From contig JAFHKH010000099.1 in assembly GCA_016937595.1 (NCBI GenBank), positions 1-35,342 on the forward strand: DNA of 35,342 bases. Reading direction: 5' to 3'. A program made the position numbers and the translations under genes. Position 1 is the stretch's first letter; each line of letters opens with the position of its first letter. Of this stretch, positions 1 through 7,967 are shown in pieces. The notes under the pieces are model-generated. The model made no database searches, was not told where the DNA came from, and saw nothing but the letters and a program-made list of their open reading frames with translations. The stretch is from Pseudomonas cedrina subsp. fulgida. GTDB taxonomy: Bacteria > Pseudomonadota > Gammaproteobacteria > Pseudomonadales > Pseudomonadaceae.

Positions 1-23
1 TATTCAGGACGAGACACAGCCAC

Positions 24-62
24 AAAAAAGGGCGCGTGCAGTGATTGCACGGCGCCCTTTTT
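24..62 (-). terminator. Rho-independent terminator of the OmpA-family gene
   Basis: A GC-rich stem (GGGCGC plus GTGCA paired with TGCAC plus GCGCCC, loop GTGAT) has A's on one side and T's on the other. It lies 10 bases past the stop of the minus-strand lipoprotein gene. The A/T flanks would let it work in both directions. Confidence 0.8.
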
Positions 63-70
63 ATTGGCGT

Positions 71-843
71 TTACTGGTATTGGGAGTACGGATTGCCCTG
101 GAACTGGTTGTTCTGCTGGGGTGCCTGTTGCTGGGCACCTGGCTGGCCGTACTGTTGGCCGGGGATCGGGCCAAGGTTCACTTCCACACGACGGTTCTGG
201 GCACGGCCGTTGACGTCGGCGTTGCTGGCGATCGGGTTATCCGGGCCAGCACCGCGGGCGCTCAGGTTGGTCGGCTCACGCCCTGGGAGGTGAGGTAATT
301 GGCCACGCTCTGCGCACGACGCTGGGACAGGTCCATGTTCAACTGGCGGCTACCCGTGCTGTCGGTGTAGCCGACGATCTGGATAGTGTTCTGGTTGAAC
401 TGCTTGAGGGAATTGGCCAGGTTGTTCAGCGGCTGGTAGAAGCTGCTGGAGATCGCATCCGAATTGGTCGCAAAGGTGATATTGCCCGGCATGATCAGCT
501 TGATCTGATCGCCCTGGCGCTGAACCTCGACACCGGTATTGGCCATGCTCTCACGCAGTTTCTTTTCCTGCTGGTCGGCGTAGTAGCCATACCCCGCAGC
601 GCCGGCCCCCGCAACCACGGCACCGATCAGCGCGCCCTTGCCACGGTGGTTGTGGTCGATGGCCGCACCCGCCAAGGCACCGGCCAGCGCACCCAGGCCA
701 CCGTATTTGGCGGTCTTGCTCATACCGCCGGATTCATTGCTCGCCTGTCCCTGACTGCTGCCGTCATAAGGGTTAGGGGATGCGCAGCCGGACAACAGGG
801 CTACGGCGGTAGCGACAACAAGCAGACGACGCGAAGTGAACAT
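71..843 (-). CDS. OmpA-family outer-membrane lipoprotein (YiaD-like), frameshifted near the C-terminus
   Basis: The product is a peptidoglycan-associated outer-membrane lipoprotein. A lipoprotein signal peptide ends in the lipobox LLSGC (Cys about 20). A glycine-zipper stretch follows (about 45-90, GGLGALAGALAGAAIDH and GAVVAGAGAAGYGYY), then a C-terminal OmpA domain that binds peptidoglycan (GYTDSTGSRQLNMDLSQRRA, about 155-175). The reading frame hits a stop after GVSRPT at 262, but a shift of one base near 269-276 restores a typical ending (TNLSARGAGPDNP, then NGRAQNRRVEV and a Gln-rich tail) down to a TAA at 71. The full span is one base short of 258 codons. One G is probably missing from the GG at 273-274 (expected GGG), most likely a sequencing error. 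The start at 843 follows an AGGAG site. Family assignment is secure; the exact role is not known. Confidence 0.85.
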
Positions 844-1016
844 GAAGAGGAGCTCCTACTTTTGCATTCTAAGGTGCAAAGGACATTGGCAATGGACCTG
901 TGCCGAGTTTTGAACGCGACAAACGGTAAAAATTCCGTGGCTACAGAAACCGTAGCAGGCCGCTCCTGAACACGACCTGAGTATTTGCTACAAGACGTGG
1001 CTGTACTTGACCGCCT

Positions 1017-1661
1017 TCACGCTCGCACAAAAGGGTTCTCACGCATCTCATCGCCCAATCGGGTATCCGGGCCATGACCGGTCACCACCGTCGCGCCTTC
1101 ATCCAAGGTGTACAAGCGCTGCTTGATCGAGCGCACGATGGTTGCCTGGTCTCCGCCCCACAAATCCGTACGGCCTACGCCCCGCCGAAACAGCGTGTCG
1201 CCGGCAATAAGCAACTTGGCGTCGGCGAACCAAAAACTCATCGACCCCGGTGTATGCCCCGGCGTGTGCAACGCCACGCCACATCCGCAGGCCAATTCTT
1301 CATCATCTTCCAGCCAACGGTCCGGCGAAGGCACCGGGGTATAGGGCACACGAAACATCTGGCATTGCATTTCCAGATTGTCCCAAAGGAATTGATCTTC
1401 TTTGTGCAGGTGAAGCGTGGCGCCGGTTTTCTCCTTCAACTGGCCGGACGCCAGGAAGTGATCCAGATGCGCATGGGTGTGGATGATGCTGACCACCTTC
1501 AGGCCCAGCGCATCGAGTCGCGCCAGGATCAGCTCAGGGTTGCCGCCGGGGTCGACGACGATGGCCTTTTTGCTGATCGGGTCGCCGATGAGGGTGCAGT
1601 TGCACTGCAGCGGGCCGACGGGGAAGGTTTCGCGGATGAGCGCGGGAGTGGTGAACGTCAT
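1017..1661 (-). CDS. MBL-fold metallo-hydrolase, glyoxalase II-like (YcbL type)
   Basis: A 214-residue cytoplasmic metallo-beta-lactamase-fold enzyme. The zinc-binding motif THAHLDH is at 62-68 (His63, His65, Asp67, His68). Further metal ligands follow: His136 in HTPGHTPGS, Asp155 in AGDTLF and His196 in TGHGPDT. It lacks the C-terminal substrate-binding domain of classical hydroxyacylglutathione hydrolase and so fits the shorter YcbL-like type II glyoxalase branch. The motif GVGRTDLWGGD is typical of that branch. The natural substrate is uncertain; a glutathione thioester is likely by family. The ATG at 1661 has a GGGGA site about 8 bases upstream. It seems to be transcribed alone. Confidence 0.88.
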   Translation of the reverse strand: MTFTTPALIRETFPVGPLQCNCTLIGDPISKKAIVVDPGGNPELILARLDALGLKVVSIIHTHAHLDHFLASGQLKEKTGATLHLHKEDQFLWDNLEMQCQMFRVPYTPVPSPDRWLEDDEELACGCGVALHTPGHTPGSMSFWFADAKLLIAGDTLFRRGVGRTDLWGGDQATIVRSIKQRLYTLDEGATVVTGHGPDTRLGDEMRENPFVRA

Positions 1662-1723
1662 GGAATAATCCCCTGAATCAGGTTCGATGCAATTAAGCTA
1701 TAACTTCACATCGTATATCGCCA

Positions 1724-1799
1724 GAATAATTGCACTTTCGGAAAATCGTAAGTGCTATTATTCTTTCACTTGCCACTAAGAAGTGCAGGAATAATAGCA
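1724..1799 (+). promoter_or_regulatory. Putative hipBA promoter/operator with three GAATAATnGCA repeats
   Basis: The AT-rich leader of hipB holds GAATAATTGCACTT at 1724-1737. Its near-exact inverse AAGTGCTATTATTC is at 1750-1763, with one mismatch and a 12-base spacer. A third direct copy, GAATAATAGCA, is at 1789-1799 and runs into the ATG of hipB. CACTT at 1767-1771 and AAGTG at 1781-1785 form a further small inverted repeat. HipB-type repressors autoregulate by binding several palindromes upstream of their own gene, so this is a good candidate for that operator. Binding is inferred. Confidence 0.6.
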
Positions 1800-2266
1800 T
1801 GTCAAAAAAAATCGCCCCTCTGCTGCCCGCTACCGAGCGCTTGCTTTCGGACTTCGGCGAGCGGATCAAGCTTGCTCGTATGCGTCGAAAAATCACCGCC
1901 AAGCAAGTGGCTGAACGCGCCGGCATGTCCCAAATGACCCTGCGCGCCTTGGAGCGCGGCTCCTCGGGTAGCACGATTGGCGCTTACTTGGCGGTCTTGC
2001 AGGTGCTGGGCCTCGAAAAAGACCTGAACCTCGTCGCGGCGGAAGATGCACTGGGTCGGCACTTGCAGGATGCACAATTACTGGCCGGAAAAGCGTCGAC
2101 ACCCCGCGTGAGCAGGCCGATGGCGTCAGAGAAAGTTACAACAAACAACGCCAGCGTTCGCAAGAAACCACTACCTTCAGATCCTGCGCCCCCTGCTGAC
2201 AAGGGCACGATCAGCAGCGACACATTGGCCGCGCTGATTCCACCACGGCACAGGACAAACACATAA
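1799..2266 (+). CDS. hipB: HipB-like XRE-family antitoxin / transcriptional repressor
   Basis: A 155-residue protein with an XRE-type helix-turn-helix at about 20-75 ([20 protein letters not shown], then [18 protein letters not shown]). A low-complexity Pro/Lys-rich tail of about 70 residues follows, and such tails in HipB relatives contact the toxin. The ATG at 1799 is preferred because AGGA lies 8 bases upstream; a TTG 69 bases further up would start inside the operator repeats and has no clear ribosome site. The stop TAA shares its last base with the ATG of hipA (TAATG), so translation is probably coupled. Expected role: neutralise HipA and repress the operon through the repeats in its leader. 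The HTH is seen directly; the partner role comes from context. Confidence 0.85.
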   Translation: MSKKIAPLLPATERLLSDFGERIKLARMRRKITAKQVAERAGMSQMTLRALERGSSGSTIGAYLAVLQVLGLEKDLNLVAAEDALGRHLQDAQLLAGKASTPRVSRPMASEKVTTNNASVRKKPLPSDPAPPADKGTISSDTLAALIPPRHRTNT

Positions 2267-3537
2267 TGACCATGATTGGGGTTTATGCCGACTGGGAAGG
2301 TATCGATGGCCCCTTTCGCCTGGGTTGGCTGCATGCAAGAAAAACCCGCACGACCGAAAAATTCGAGTACGAAAGCGATCCTCTGGCATTGCAAAACCGA
2401 GCGCTGAGCGCCATTCGGATTGACCCAGCCATCGGCCCGCATTCGGGCACCCAGTTTCCCCCTGACGGACGAAACATGTTTGGCGTATTCAGCGATTCCT
2501 GCCCGGATCGCTGGGGGCGGCTGCTGATGAAGCGACGCCTGGAACGCGACATACGCGACGGGCTATGCGGCGCGGACACTCGGCTTGGCGAGTCGGACTA
2601 CCTGCTTGGCGTACACGATTTCTTTCGCGCTGGCGCGCTGCGCTACCGGTTGAACGATACCGGCAGTTTTCTCGATGATCAGAATGCCATTGCCGCACCT
2701 CCTTTTGTTGAACTGCATACGCTTGAAAGAGCCAGTCGCGAAATGGAGAACGACCCGGATAATCGGGCACCCGAAAGCCGTGAATGGCTACGCATGTTGA
2801 TTGCCCCCGGCGGCTCCCTGGGTGGCGCGCGCCCGAAAGCCAGTGTTGCCGACAACCACAACCATCTATGGATCGCCAAGTTCCCCTCGCCCCGTGATAC
2901 CTACGACGTCGGCGGCTGGGAACTGGTGGTCAATGCCCTCGCCAAGGCCTGCGGCCTGAGAGTCGCGCCTGCGATCGCCAAGCGATACGCCAGCGACTTT
3001 CACTGTTTCATGGTTAAACGTTTCGACCGAACAGCTACAGGTAGCCGCCTGCATTTTGCATCGGCCATGACCCTCACCGGCCGGGCCGATGGTGACGACG
3101 CAAGTTCAGGCGCAAGCTATTTGGAGCTGGCTGAAGTGCTCATGCGCAATGGCTCCAATACCGACCGTGACCTGCAAGAGTTATGGACACGCATCGTGTT
3201 CAATATTCTGGTTTCAAACACCGACGACCACTTGCGCAACCATGGTTTTATCCTCGAGCCCGGCAACGGATGGCACCTTTCAGACGCGTATGACTTGAAC
3301 CCCACCCCCATGGGAGACGGTCTGAAACTCAATATCACCGAATATGACAATGCCCTGGACCTCGAGCTTGCGAGAGAAGTCGCCGGTTTCTTCCGCGTGA
3401 GCCTCGCGCATGCGGATGGAATCATCGCTGACTGCATCAATTCGGTCAGTCACTGGAGGACCGTGGCTAAAGCAGTCGGCCTCTCACGCAGAGAACAGGA
3501 CTACATGGCTGCGGCCTTCGCAAAAGCCAAGGCTTAA
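2266..3537 (+). CDS. hipA: HipA-family serine/threonine kinase toxin
   Basis: A 423-residue HipA-family kinase. The N-terminal domain (about 1-110) is followed by the kinase core. The Gly-rich loop PGGSLGGARPK (181-191) has Ser184 at the position of the autophosphorylated Ser150 of E. coli HipA. Lys205 in LWIAKF matches the ATP-binding lysine. The catalytic loop SNTDDHLRNHGF (317-328) offers Asp320, and LSDAYDLNP (339-346) gives the metal-binding Asp343. All the residues needed for kinase activity appear intact. E. coli HipA phosphorylates glutamyl-tRNA synthetase and promotes persistence; the target here is unknown. The gene overlaps the hipB stop by one base. Its own stop overlaps the convergent stop of the LuxR gene by three bases. 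The pair is the only clear accessory unit in the window. Confidence 0.9.
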   Translation: MTMIGVYADWEGIDGPFRLGWLHARKTRTTEKFEYESDPLALQNRALSAIRIDPAIGPHSGTQFPPDGRNMFGVFSDSCPDRWGRLLMKRRLERDIRDGLCGADTRLGESDYLLGVHDFFRAGALRYRLNDTGSFLDDQNAIAAPPFVELHTLERASREMENDPDNRAPESREWLRMLIAPGGSLGGARPKASVADNHNHLWIAKFPSPRDTYDVGGWELVVNALAKACGLRVAPAIAKRYASDFHCFMVKRFDRTATGSRLHFASAMTLTGRADGDDASSGASYLELAEVLMRNGSNTDRDLQELWTRIVFNILVSNTDDHLRNHGFILEPGNGWHLSDAYDLNPTPMGDGLKLNITEYDNALDLELAREVAGFFRVSLAHADGIIADCINSVSHWRTVAKAVGLSRREQDYMAAAFAKAKA

Positions 3538-6263
3538 CCAATCAGCCTCAGCTCCTGCGCCCGCGCCACCGCCTGCGTGCGCCGCTCGACGCCCAGCTTG
3601 CTGTTGATATGACTCGCGTGAGTCTTGACCGTGTGCAGGGAGATGAATAACCGATTACTGATTTCCTGGTTGGAACAGCCTTGAGCGATCAATTGCAGCA
3701 CCGCCAGCTCACGCGTGCTCAAGGTTTCGTGAGCCGGCGCGGCCTCAGCAGCCATGACCGCCGGCAACAGCGCCAGCAGACTCTGGTTCAGCGACCCGTG
3801 CGAATCCTTGCGCAATTGCTCACGCATCCAGACTGGGTGTCCTTCCAGCAAGCGCTGGAAGGGTTGCAGCGCACCGCCGTCAGCGGCGCCAAGGGCCTGG
3901 GCCAGCACCAGGCGCGCGTTGGTTTCCTGGCCACTTTCCAGGAGCAATTGCGCCTGCTGGGTCAGCGCCATCAGGGCGATCACCTGGCGCCCGCTGTTGT
4001 GGGCCTGTTGCGCCAACGTTTCAAGCCGCTGCAATGCCGCGGCGGGCTGATGCCGAATGGCATCGAGCGCCGCTTGCTGCAACTCGATGTGCTGGGGCAA
4101 ATGCGGGTGGAATTCGGGCGCCGCAGCGGCGTGTTCGCCGCTGTAGGTTTGCGCCAGGCGGGTCAGCCAGGCGTCGGCCAGGTCGGTGCGGCCCTGGGCC
4201 AGCCATAACTCGCATTTGATCAGGGTGATCATCGCCAGGTAGTAGATCGGCGGAACGTCCCAGATATGCATCAGCCGCTCGGCCTCGGCGAGTTCGGCGA
4301 AGGCTTTGGCAAAATCACCGCGACGGCCTTCGAAATTGGCGATCACACAGTGCCCGATCAACACACTGATATCGCGGCAAGCGCGCGCTTCGGCGAGCCC
4401 GGCACGCAAGCGGGCGAGAGCGGCTTCGGGCTGGAACCGCAACAGCAGCAAGTAACCTTCATAGAGCGACAACCGTGCACGCACCGCGTACAACCGCTGC
4501 GGCGCCAGGCCATGCAGGCGTTGCAGGCCCTGGCGCACTTCGTCCAGCGAACGCAGTACTTCGCCGCGCGCCTGCAACACCCGCGCCCGATCATAATGAG
4601 CCAGGGCCTCGAACAAGGGGTTGCCGACGCGCTGCGCCAACTCCAGGGATTCGCGATTCAAGCCACGGGCACGCCACAGGTCGGCATCGACAATGGCCAG
4701 GTTGGACAGCGTCGAAAGGCACATCAAGCGCTGACCGTAACGCCGTTGCGGCAAGCTTTCCAGCGCCTCGCTGCAATAGCGCAGGGTCAGTTCGCGGTCG
4801 CCCCGCCCCCGCGCGATGATCCCGCTCAGCGCCAGCCACTGGGCCAGCATCGATTTTTGCGCGGTAGCCGACGGCGCCGGCAGGAAGCGGCTGAGGTAGC
4901 TGGACAGTTCTTCCGCCGCATCCAACTGGCAGGCCAGGCCCAATGCCCAGCTGTAGAGCACGATCAAGCGCGGAGTGCTGATCAGCAGGCTGTCGGGCAA
5001 GTCCATTTTCCAGCGCAGCAGCATGCCCACATTTTGCTCGGCCAGCAGTTGTTCTTCGGACAGGTTCTGCACCAGGTTGGCCGCCACATCCAGATGCCCG
5101 GCGCGCAACGCCTGCTCCACCGCCTCGTCGATCAAGCCCTGGGCATTGAACCAGCGGCACGCGCGCAGGTGCAGGCTGGCCGCCGGCAGCACATTGCTGC
5201 TCGCGCGCCGCGTGCGCAGCAGGTCGGAAAACAAGTGGTGATAACGGTACCAGTGGCCCTGCTCGTCCAGGGGCACCAGGAACACTTGATGGGCTTGCAG
5301 GTAACGCAGGATTTCGGCGCTGTCGTGGGCTTCGCGCACGGCGTCACAGAGCCCGCTGCAAAACCGGTCCTGAGGCGCTGTGTCGTACAAGAACGCCTGC
5401 ACTTCGGCCGGCAGGCAATCGATCACTTCTTCAAGCAAGTAATCGCGGATCAGCCCTTCGCCGCCGTGCAGGCTCTGGGGCAAGGCGCCGTCGCCGCCGG
5501 CCTCGGAGGCAGCCAGCAACCAGAAGCGCAGCCCGGCGACCCAGCCTTCGCTGCGGCGGATAAGATTATCGAGGGCTTCGCCGCGCAACGAACTGCAGTG
5601 GCGATCCAGCACTGCCAGGGATTCGCTGTGCGTCAGGCGCAGGTCTTGTTCGTGCAACTCCAACAGGTGACGCGACAACCGCAACCGCGCCAGATGCCAG
5701 TCCGGGCGCTGGCGACTGGTGACCAGCACCACCAGGCCATCAGGCAGATGGTTAAGGAAAAACTGCAGGCAACGGTCGAGCACAGGCCCTTGGGCCAGAT
5801 GGTAGTCATCCAGCACCAGCAACAGCGGCGCGCGGGTGGACAGGTGCACGGTCAGCTCATCGAGCAGGCCATCCAGCCATTCTTCAAAGGCAAAGGGTTG
5901 ATGACGCTGGCGCATTTTCAGCAGGCCCAGGGACTGGGCGCCGAGTTGCGGGAAGAATTGCTGCAACCCCTCAAGCAGGCGCTCGAGGAAACGGCCGGGG
6001 TCGTTGTCTCGCGGGCTAAGGCCCAGCCACAGGCTTTGCCAATGGGCCGGCAAACCCTGGCAGAACTCCACCGCCAACGAACTCTTGCCAAACCCGGCCG
6101 GGGCGCTGACCAGCAACAATCGCCCTTGCAGCCCGGCACTCAGGCGTTCGCACAAGCGAGGTCGCAGCACATAGCCGTCAGGCAGGGGTGGCCTGTAGAA
6201 GCGGCCCTCCAGGGTCGGGATTACCCCACCGGCAGGCCCTTGGATTCGGGACAGATCAGTCAT
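3534..6263 (-). CDS. MalT-type LuxR-family transcriptional regulator (ATPase plus C-terminal HTH)
   Basis: A large (909-residue) STAND-type regulator. A Walker A motif (SAPAGFGKSS, about 53-62) and a Walker B motif (LLLVLDDYHL, about 147-156) form an N-terminal NTPase. A long Leu/Ala-rich helical repeat region follows (about 400-830), and a LuxR HTH lies at the C-terminus (LSTRELAVLQLIAQGCSNQE, then HTVKTHASHINSKLGVERR). MalT-type proteins bind an inducer and ATP, multimerise and activate promoters. The same-strand genes upstream encode DUF1329, DUF1302 and an acyl-CoA ligase, which are the likely targets. The start at 6263 gives a usual N-terminus (MTDLSRIQG) but has only a weak AGAG site. 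Another in-frame ATG lies at 6296 and the frame stays open to 6479. The stop overlaps the hipA stop. Confidence 0.85.
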   Translation of the reverse strand: MTDLSRIQGPAGGVIPTLEGRFYRPPLPDGYVLRPRLCERLSAGLQGRLLLVSAPAGFGKSSLAVEFCQGLPAHWQSLWLGLSPRDNDPGRFLERLLEGLQQFFPQLGAQSLGLLKMRQRHQPFAFEEWLDGLLDELTVHLSTRAPLLLVLDDYHLAQGPVLDRCLQFFLNHLPDGLVVLVTSRQRPDWHLARLRLSRHLLELHEQDLRLTHSESLAVLDRHCSSLRGEALDNLIRRSEGWVAGLRFWLLAASEAGGDGALPQSLHGGEGLIRDYLLEEVIDCLPAEVQAFLYDTAPQDRFCSGLCDAVREAHDSAEILRYLQAHQVFLVPLDEQGHWYRYHHLFSDLLRTRRASSNVLPAASLHLRACRWFNAQGLIDEAVEQALRAGHLDVAANLVQNLSEEQLLAEQNVGMLLRWKMDLPDSLLISTPRLIVLYSWALGLACQLDAAEELSSYLSRFLPAPSATAQKSMLAQWLALSGIIARGRGDRELTLRYCSEALESLPQRRYGQRLMCLSTLSNLAIVDADLWRARGLNRESLELAQRVGNPLFEALAHYDRARVLQARGEVLRSLDEVRQGLQRLHGLAPQRLYAVRARLSLYEGYLLLLRFQPEAALARLRAGLAEARACRDISVLIGHCVIANFEGRRGDFAKAFAELAEAERLMHIWDVPPIYYLAMITLIKCELWLAQGRTDLADAWLTRLAQTYSGEHAAAAPEFHPHLPQHIELQQAALDAIRHQPAAALQRLETLAQQAHNSGRQVIALMALTQQAQLLLESGQETNARLVLAQALGAADGGALQPFQRLLEGHPVWMREQLRKDSHGSLNQSLLALLPAVMAAEAAPAHETLSTRELAVLQLIAQGCSNQEISNRLFISLHTVKTHASHINSKLGVERRTQAVARAQELRLIG

Positions 6264-6374
6264 CGCCGGGCTCTTGTAGAAGGCTGTTGTCGGCATTGCA
6301 GATGTCCGCAGACTAGCGGTAAAAGCGGCGGGATTGTAGATCTTTGCAACTAATGCCTGAAAATAACTGCGACA

Positions 6375-6562
6375 AAAAGTGTGGGAGCCGGCTCGCCCGT
6401 GATGCAGGCAGCGCGATGTATCAACTGCACCAGGATGATTGTGGCGAGCGGGCTTGTCCCGCTCGCCACAACAGCCCATTCACTGGTTTTTTGCGTCTCG
6501 CCACAGAGATTCCTATGGTTATCGCAGGCAAGCCAGCTCCACACAAGCTGGCTGCCACAGGG
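6375..6562. repeat. Cluster of REP-like palindromes between the regulator and DUF1329 genes
   Basis: Three Pseudomonas REP-type elements of different subfamilies sit in this 311-bp gap. The first is a partial arm (GTGGGAGCCGGCTCGCCCG, about 6381). The second is a perfect hairpin at 6439-6471 (TGTGGCGAGCGGG paired with CCCGCTCGCCACA, loop CTTG). The third is an arm pair around 6530-6554 (AGCCAGCT and AGCTGGCT). Such elements are dispersed and non-coding. Placed just past the DUF1329 stop, they may stabilise or end that transcript. Confidence 0.7.
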
Positions 6563-6574
6563 TGGATTGGCCGG

Positions 6575-7939
6575 TTAGCGGACACCGGCCTGACGCAGGG
6601 CCGCCGGGGAGAAGTCGGCGGTAGTGGCCGTGAAGCCGAAGTCATAGGCGCGCTTCTCTTCGTTCTTCATGCCCAGTGCCAGGTAGCGACCGGACTGCAA
6701 GTCGTAGAGCGTTTCCAAGGCATACCACGGCACTTGTTTGTCGTAGTAGTTCTCCGAATGCGCTTCTGCCACGCGCCACAGCTGACCACGACCGTCGTAG
6801 TGGTCGATCACGGCCGCTTGCCAGGTGTCTTCGTCAATGTAGAAGTCACGCTTGGCATAGATGTGGCGCTGGCCTTCCTTCAAGGTCGCGACCACGTGCC
6901 AGACGCGGCGCAGCTCGTAGCGGGTCAGGTCCTGGTTGATGTGGCCAGCCTTGATGATATCGGCGTACTTGAGCTTCGGATCGTCGATCTTGTAGCTGTT
7001 GGAAGCGATGTATATCTCTTTCTTGCCTTCCAGCTTCCAGTCGTAGCGATCCGGCGCGCCGTTGTACATGTCGAGATTGTCGGAGGTGCGCAGCCCGTCA
7101 GCGGCAGTACCCGGCCCGTCATAGGACACCTGCGGCGCCCGGCGCACACGGCGCTGACCGGCGTTGTAGACCCACGCCGAACGAGGCTCCTTCACCTGGT
7201 CCAGGGTTTCATGCACCAGCAGCACGCCACCGGCCAGACGCGCCGGCGCGGTGACTTCCTGCTTGAAGTAGAACAGCACGTTGCCCGGATTTTTCGGATC
7301 GAAATCCTTCATTTTGTCGCGAAACACGAACTGATCCTGGAAGTACACCAGGCTGTAGGAGCCGTTGGTCTGCGGCGTGGCCTGGGTAACCAGACGGGTC
7401 ACGCTGCCGCCGCGATAACGCGTGATGTGGTTCCAGATCACCTCCACGCCGGTTTTCGGAATCGGGAACGGCACGGCCGTCTCGAAGTTTTCCAGACCGT
7501 TGCCGCCGGACACCAGGGTGGTGGTGGTGGCGTTTTTCTTGATGGAGGCAAACACCTCGGCAGGCACCGTGGCGCCACGGTGAGTCGGATAGACCGGCAT
7601 TTTGAACGAGTCCGGATAACGCTTGAACATCGCGTACTGCCCCGGCGCCAGCTTGTCCTTGTACTGCTCGACGTTCTGCGCGGTGATGGTGAACTGCGGC
7701 TGTTCACTGGCGTACGGGTTCGCCAGGAAGCCTTTGGCATCCACGGCGCCGGCAGTGGTGGGCATCGGCGACCATTTAGGGATAGTGCCGGCCGCATTAC
7801 CGGCCATTTCGGCGCCCATCGGCGTCAAGGTCGTGCCCAGCTTGGCGGCTTCATCCGCCGACACTGCCGCCATGACGTTGCTCGCCAGGATCGACAGCCC
7901 AAGCACACTCACATGCAACAGACTTTTACTTATTTTCAT
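6575..7939 (-). CDS. DUF1329 family secreted protein (LolA/LolB-like fold)
   Basis: A 454-residue exported protein. An N-terminal signal peptide (MKISKSLLHVSVLGLSILAS, cleavage probably after NVMA about 24) directs it to the periplasm. The rest matches the DUF1329 family (for example the region around NHITRYRGGSVTRLV and RVWHVVATLKEGQRHIYAKR), whose fold is related to the lipoprotein carriers LolA/LolB, so it may carry a hydrophobic ligand to or from the outer membrane. It starts 28 bases after the stop of the DUF1302 gene, with AGGAAG before the ATG, so the two form an operon. DUF1329 and DUF1302 genes are commonly paired in Pseudomonas and other proteobacteria, often near lipid or terpenoid catabolism genes. 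The substrate is unknown. Confidence 0.85.
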   Translation of the reverse strand: MKISKSLLHVSVLGLSILASNVMAAVSADEAAKLGTTLTPMGAEMAGNAAGTIPKWSPMPTTAGAVDAKGFLANPYASEQPQFTITAQNVEQYKDKLAPGQYAMFKRYPDSFKMPVYPTHRGATVPAEVFASIKKNATTTTLVSGGNGLENFETAVPFPIPKTGVEVIWNHITRYRGGSVTRLVTQATPQTNGSYSLVYFQDQFVFRDKMKDFDPKNPGNVLFYFKQEVTAPARLAGGVLLVHETLDQVKEPRSAWVYNAGQRRVRRAPQVSYDGPGTAADGLRTSDNLDMYNGAPDRYDWKLEGKKEIYIASNSYKIDDPKLKYADIIKAGHINQDLTRYELRRVWHVVATLKEGQRHIYAKRDFYIDEDTWQAAVIDHYDGRGQLWRVAEAHSENYYDKQVPWYALETLYDLQSGRYLALGMKNEEKRAYDFGFTATTADFSPAALRQAGVR

Positions 7940-7967
7940 GTTCTGGTCTTCCTGAAATGCAGTGTGC

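Noticed and set aside
1730..1798. Longer HipB start at TTG 1730
   Set aside because: It lies in the operator repeats and lacks a ribosome site; ATG 1799 has AGGA at a good distance.
4266..6353. Long plus-strand open frame of 695 codons opposite the MalT-type regulator
   Set aside because: It mirrors the real minus-strand gene, is rich in Gln/Ala/Arg with no domain, and has no ribosome site. High GC keeps the opposite frame open.
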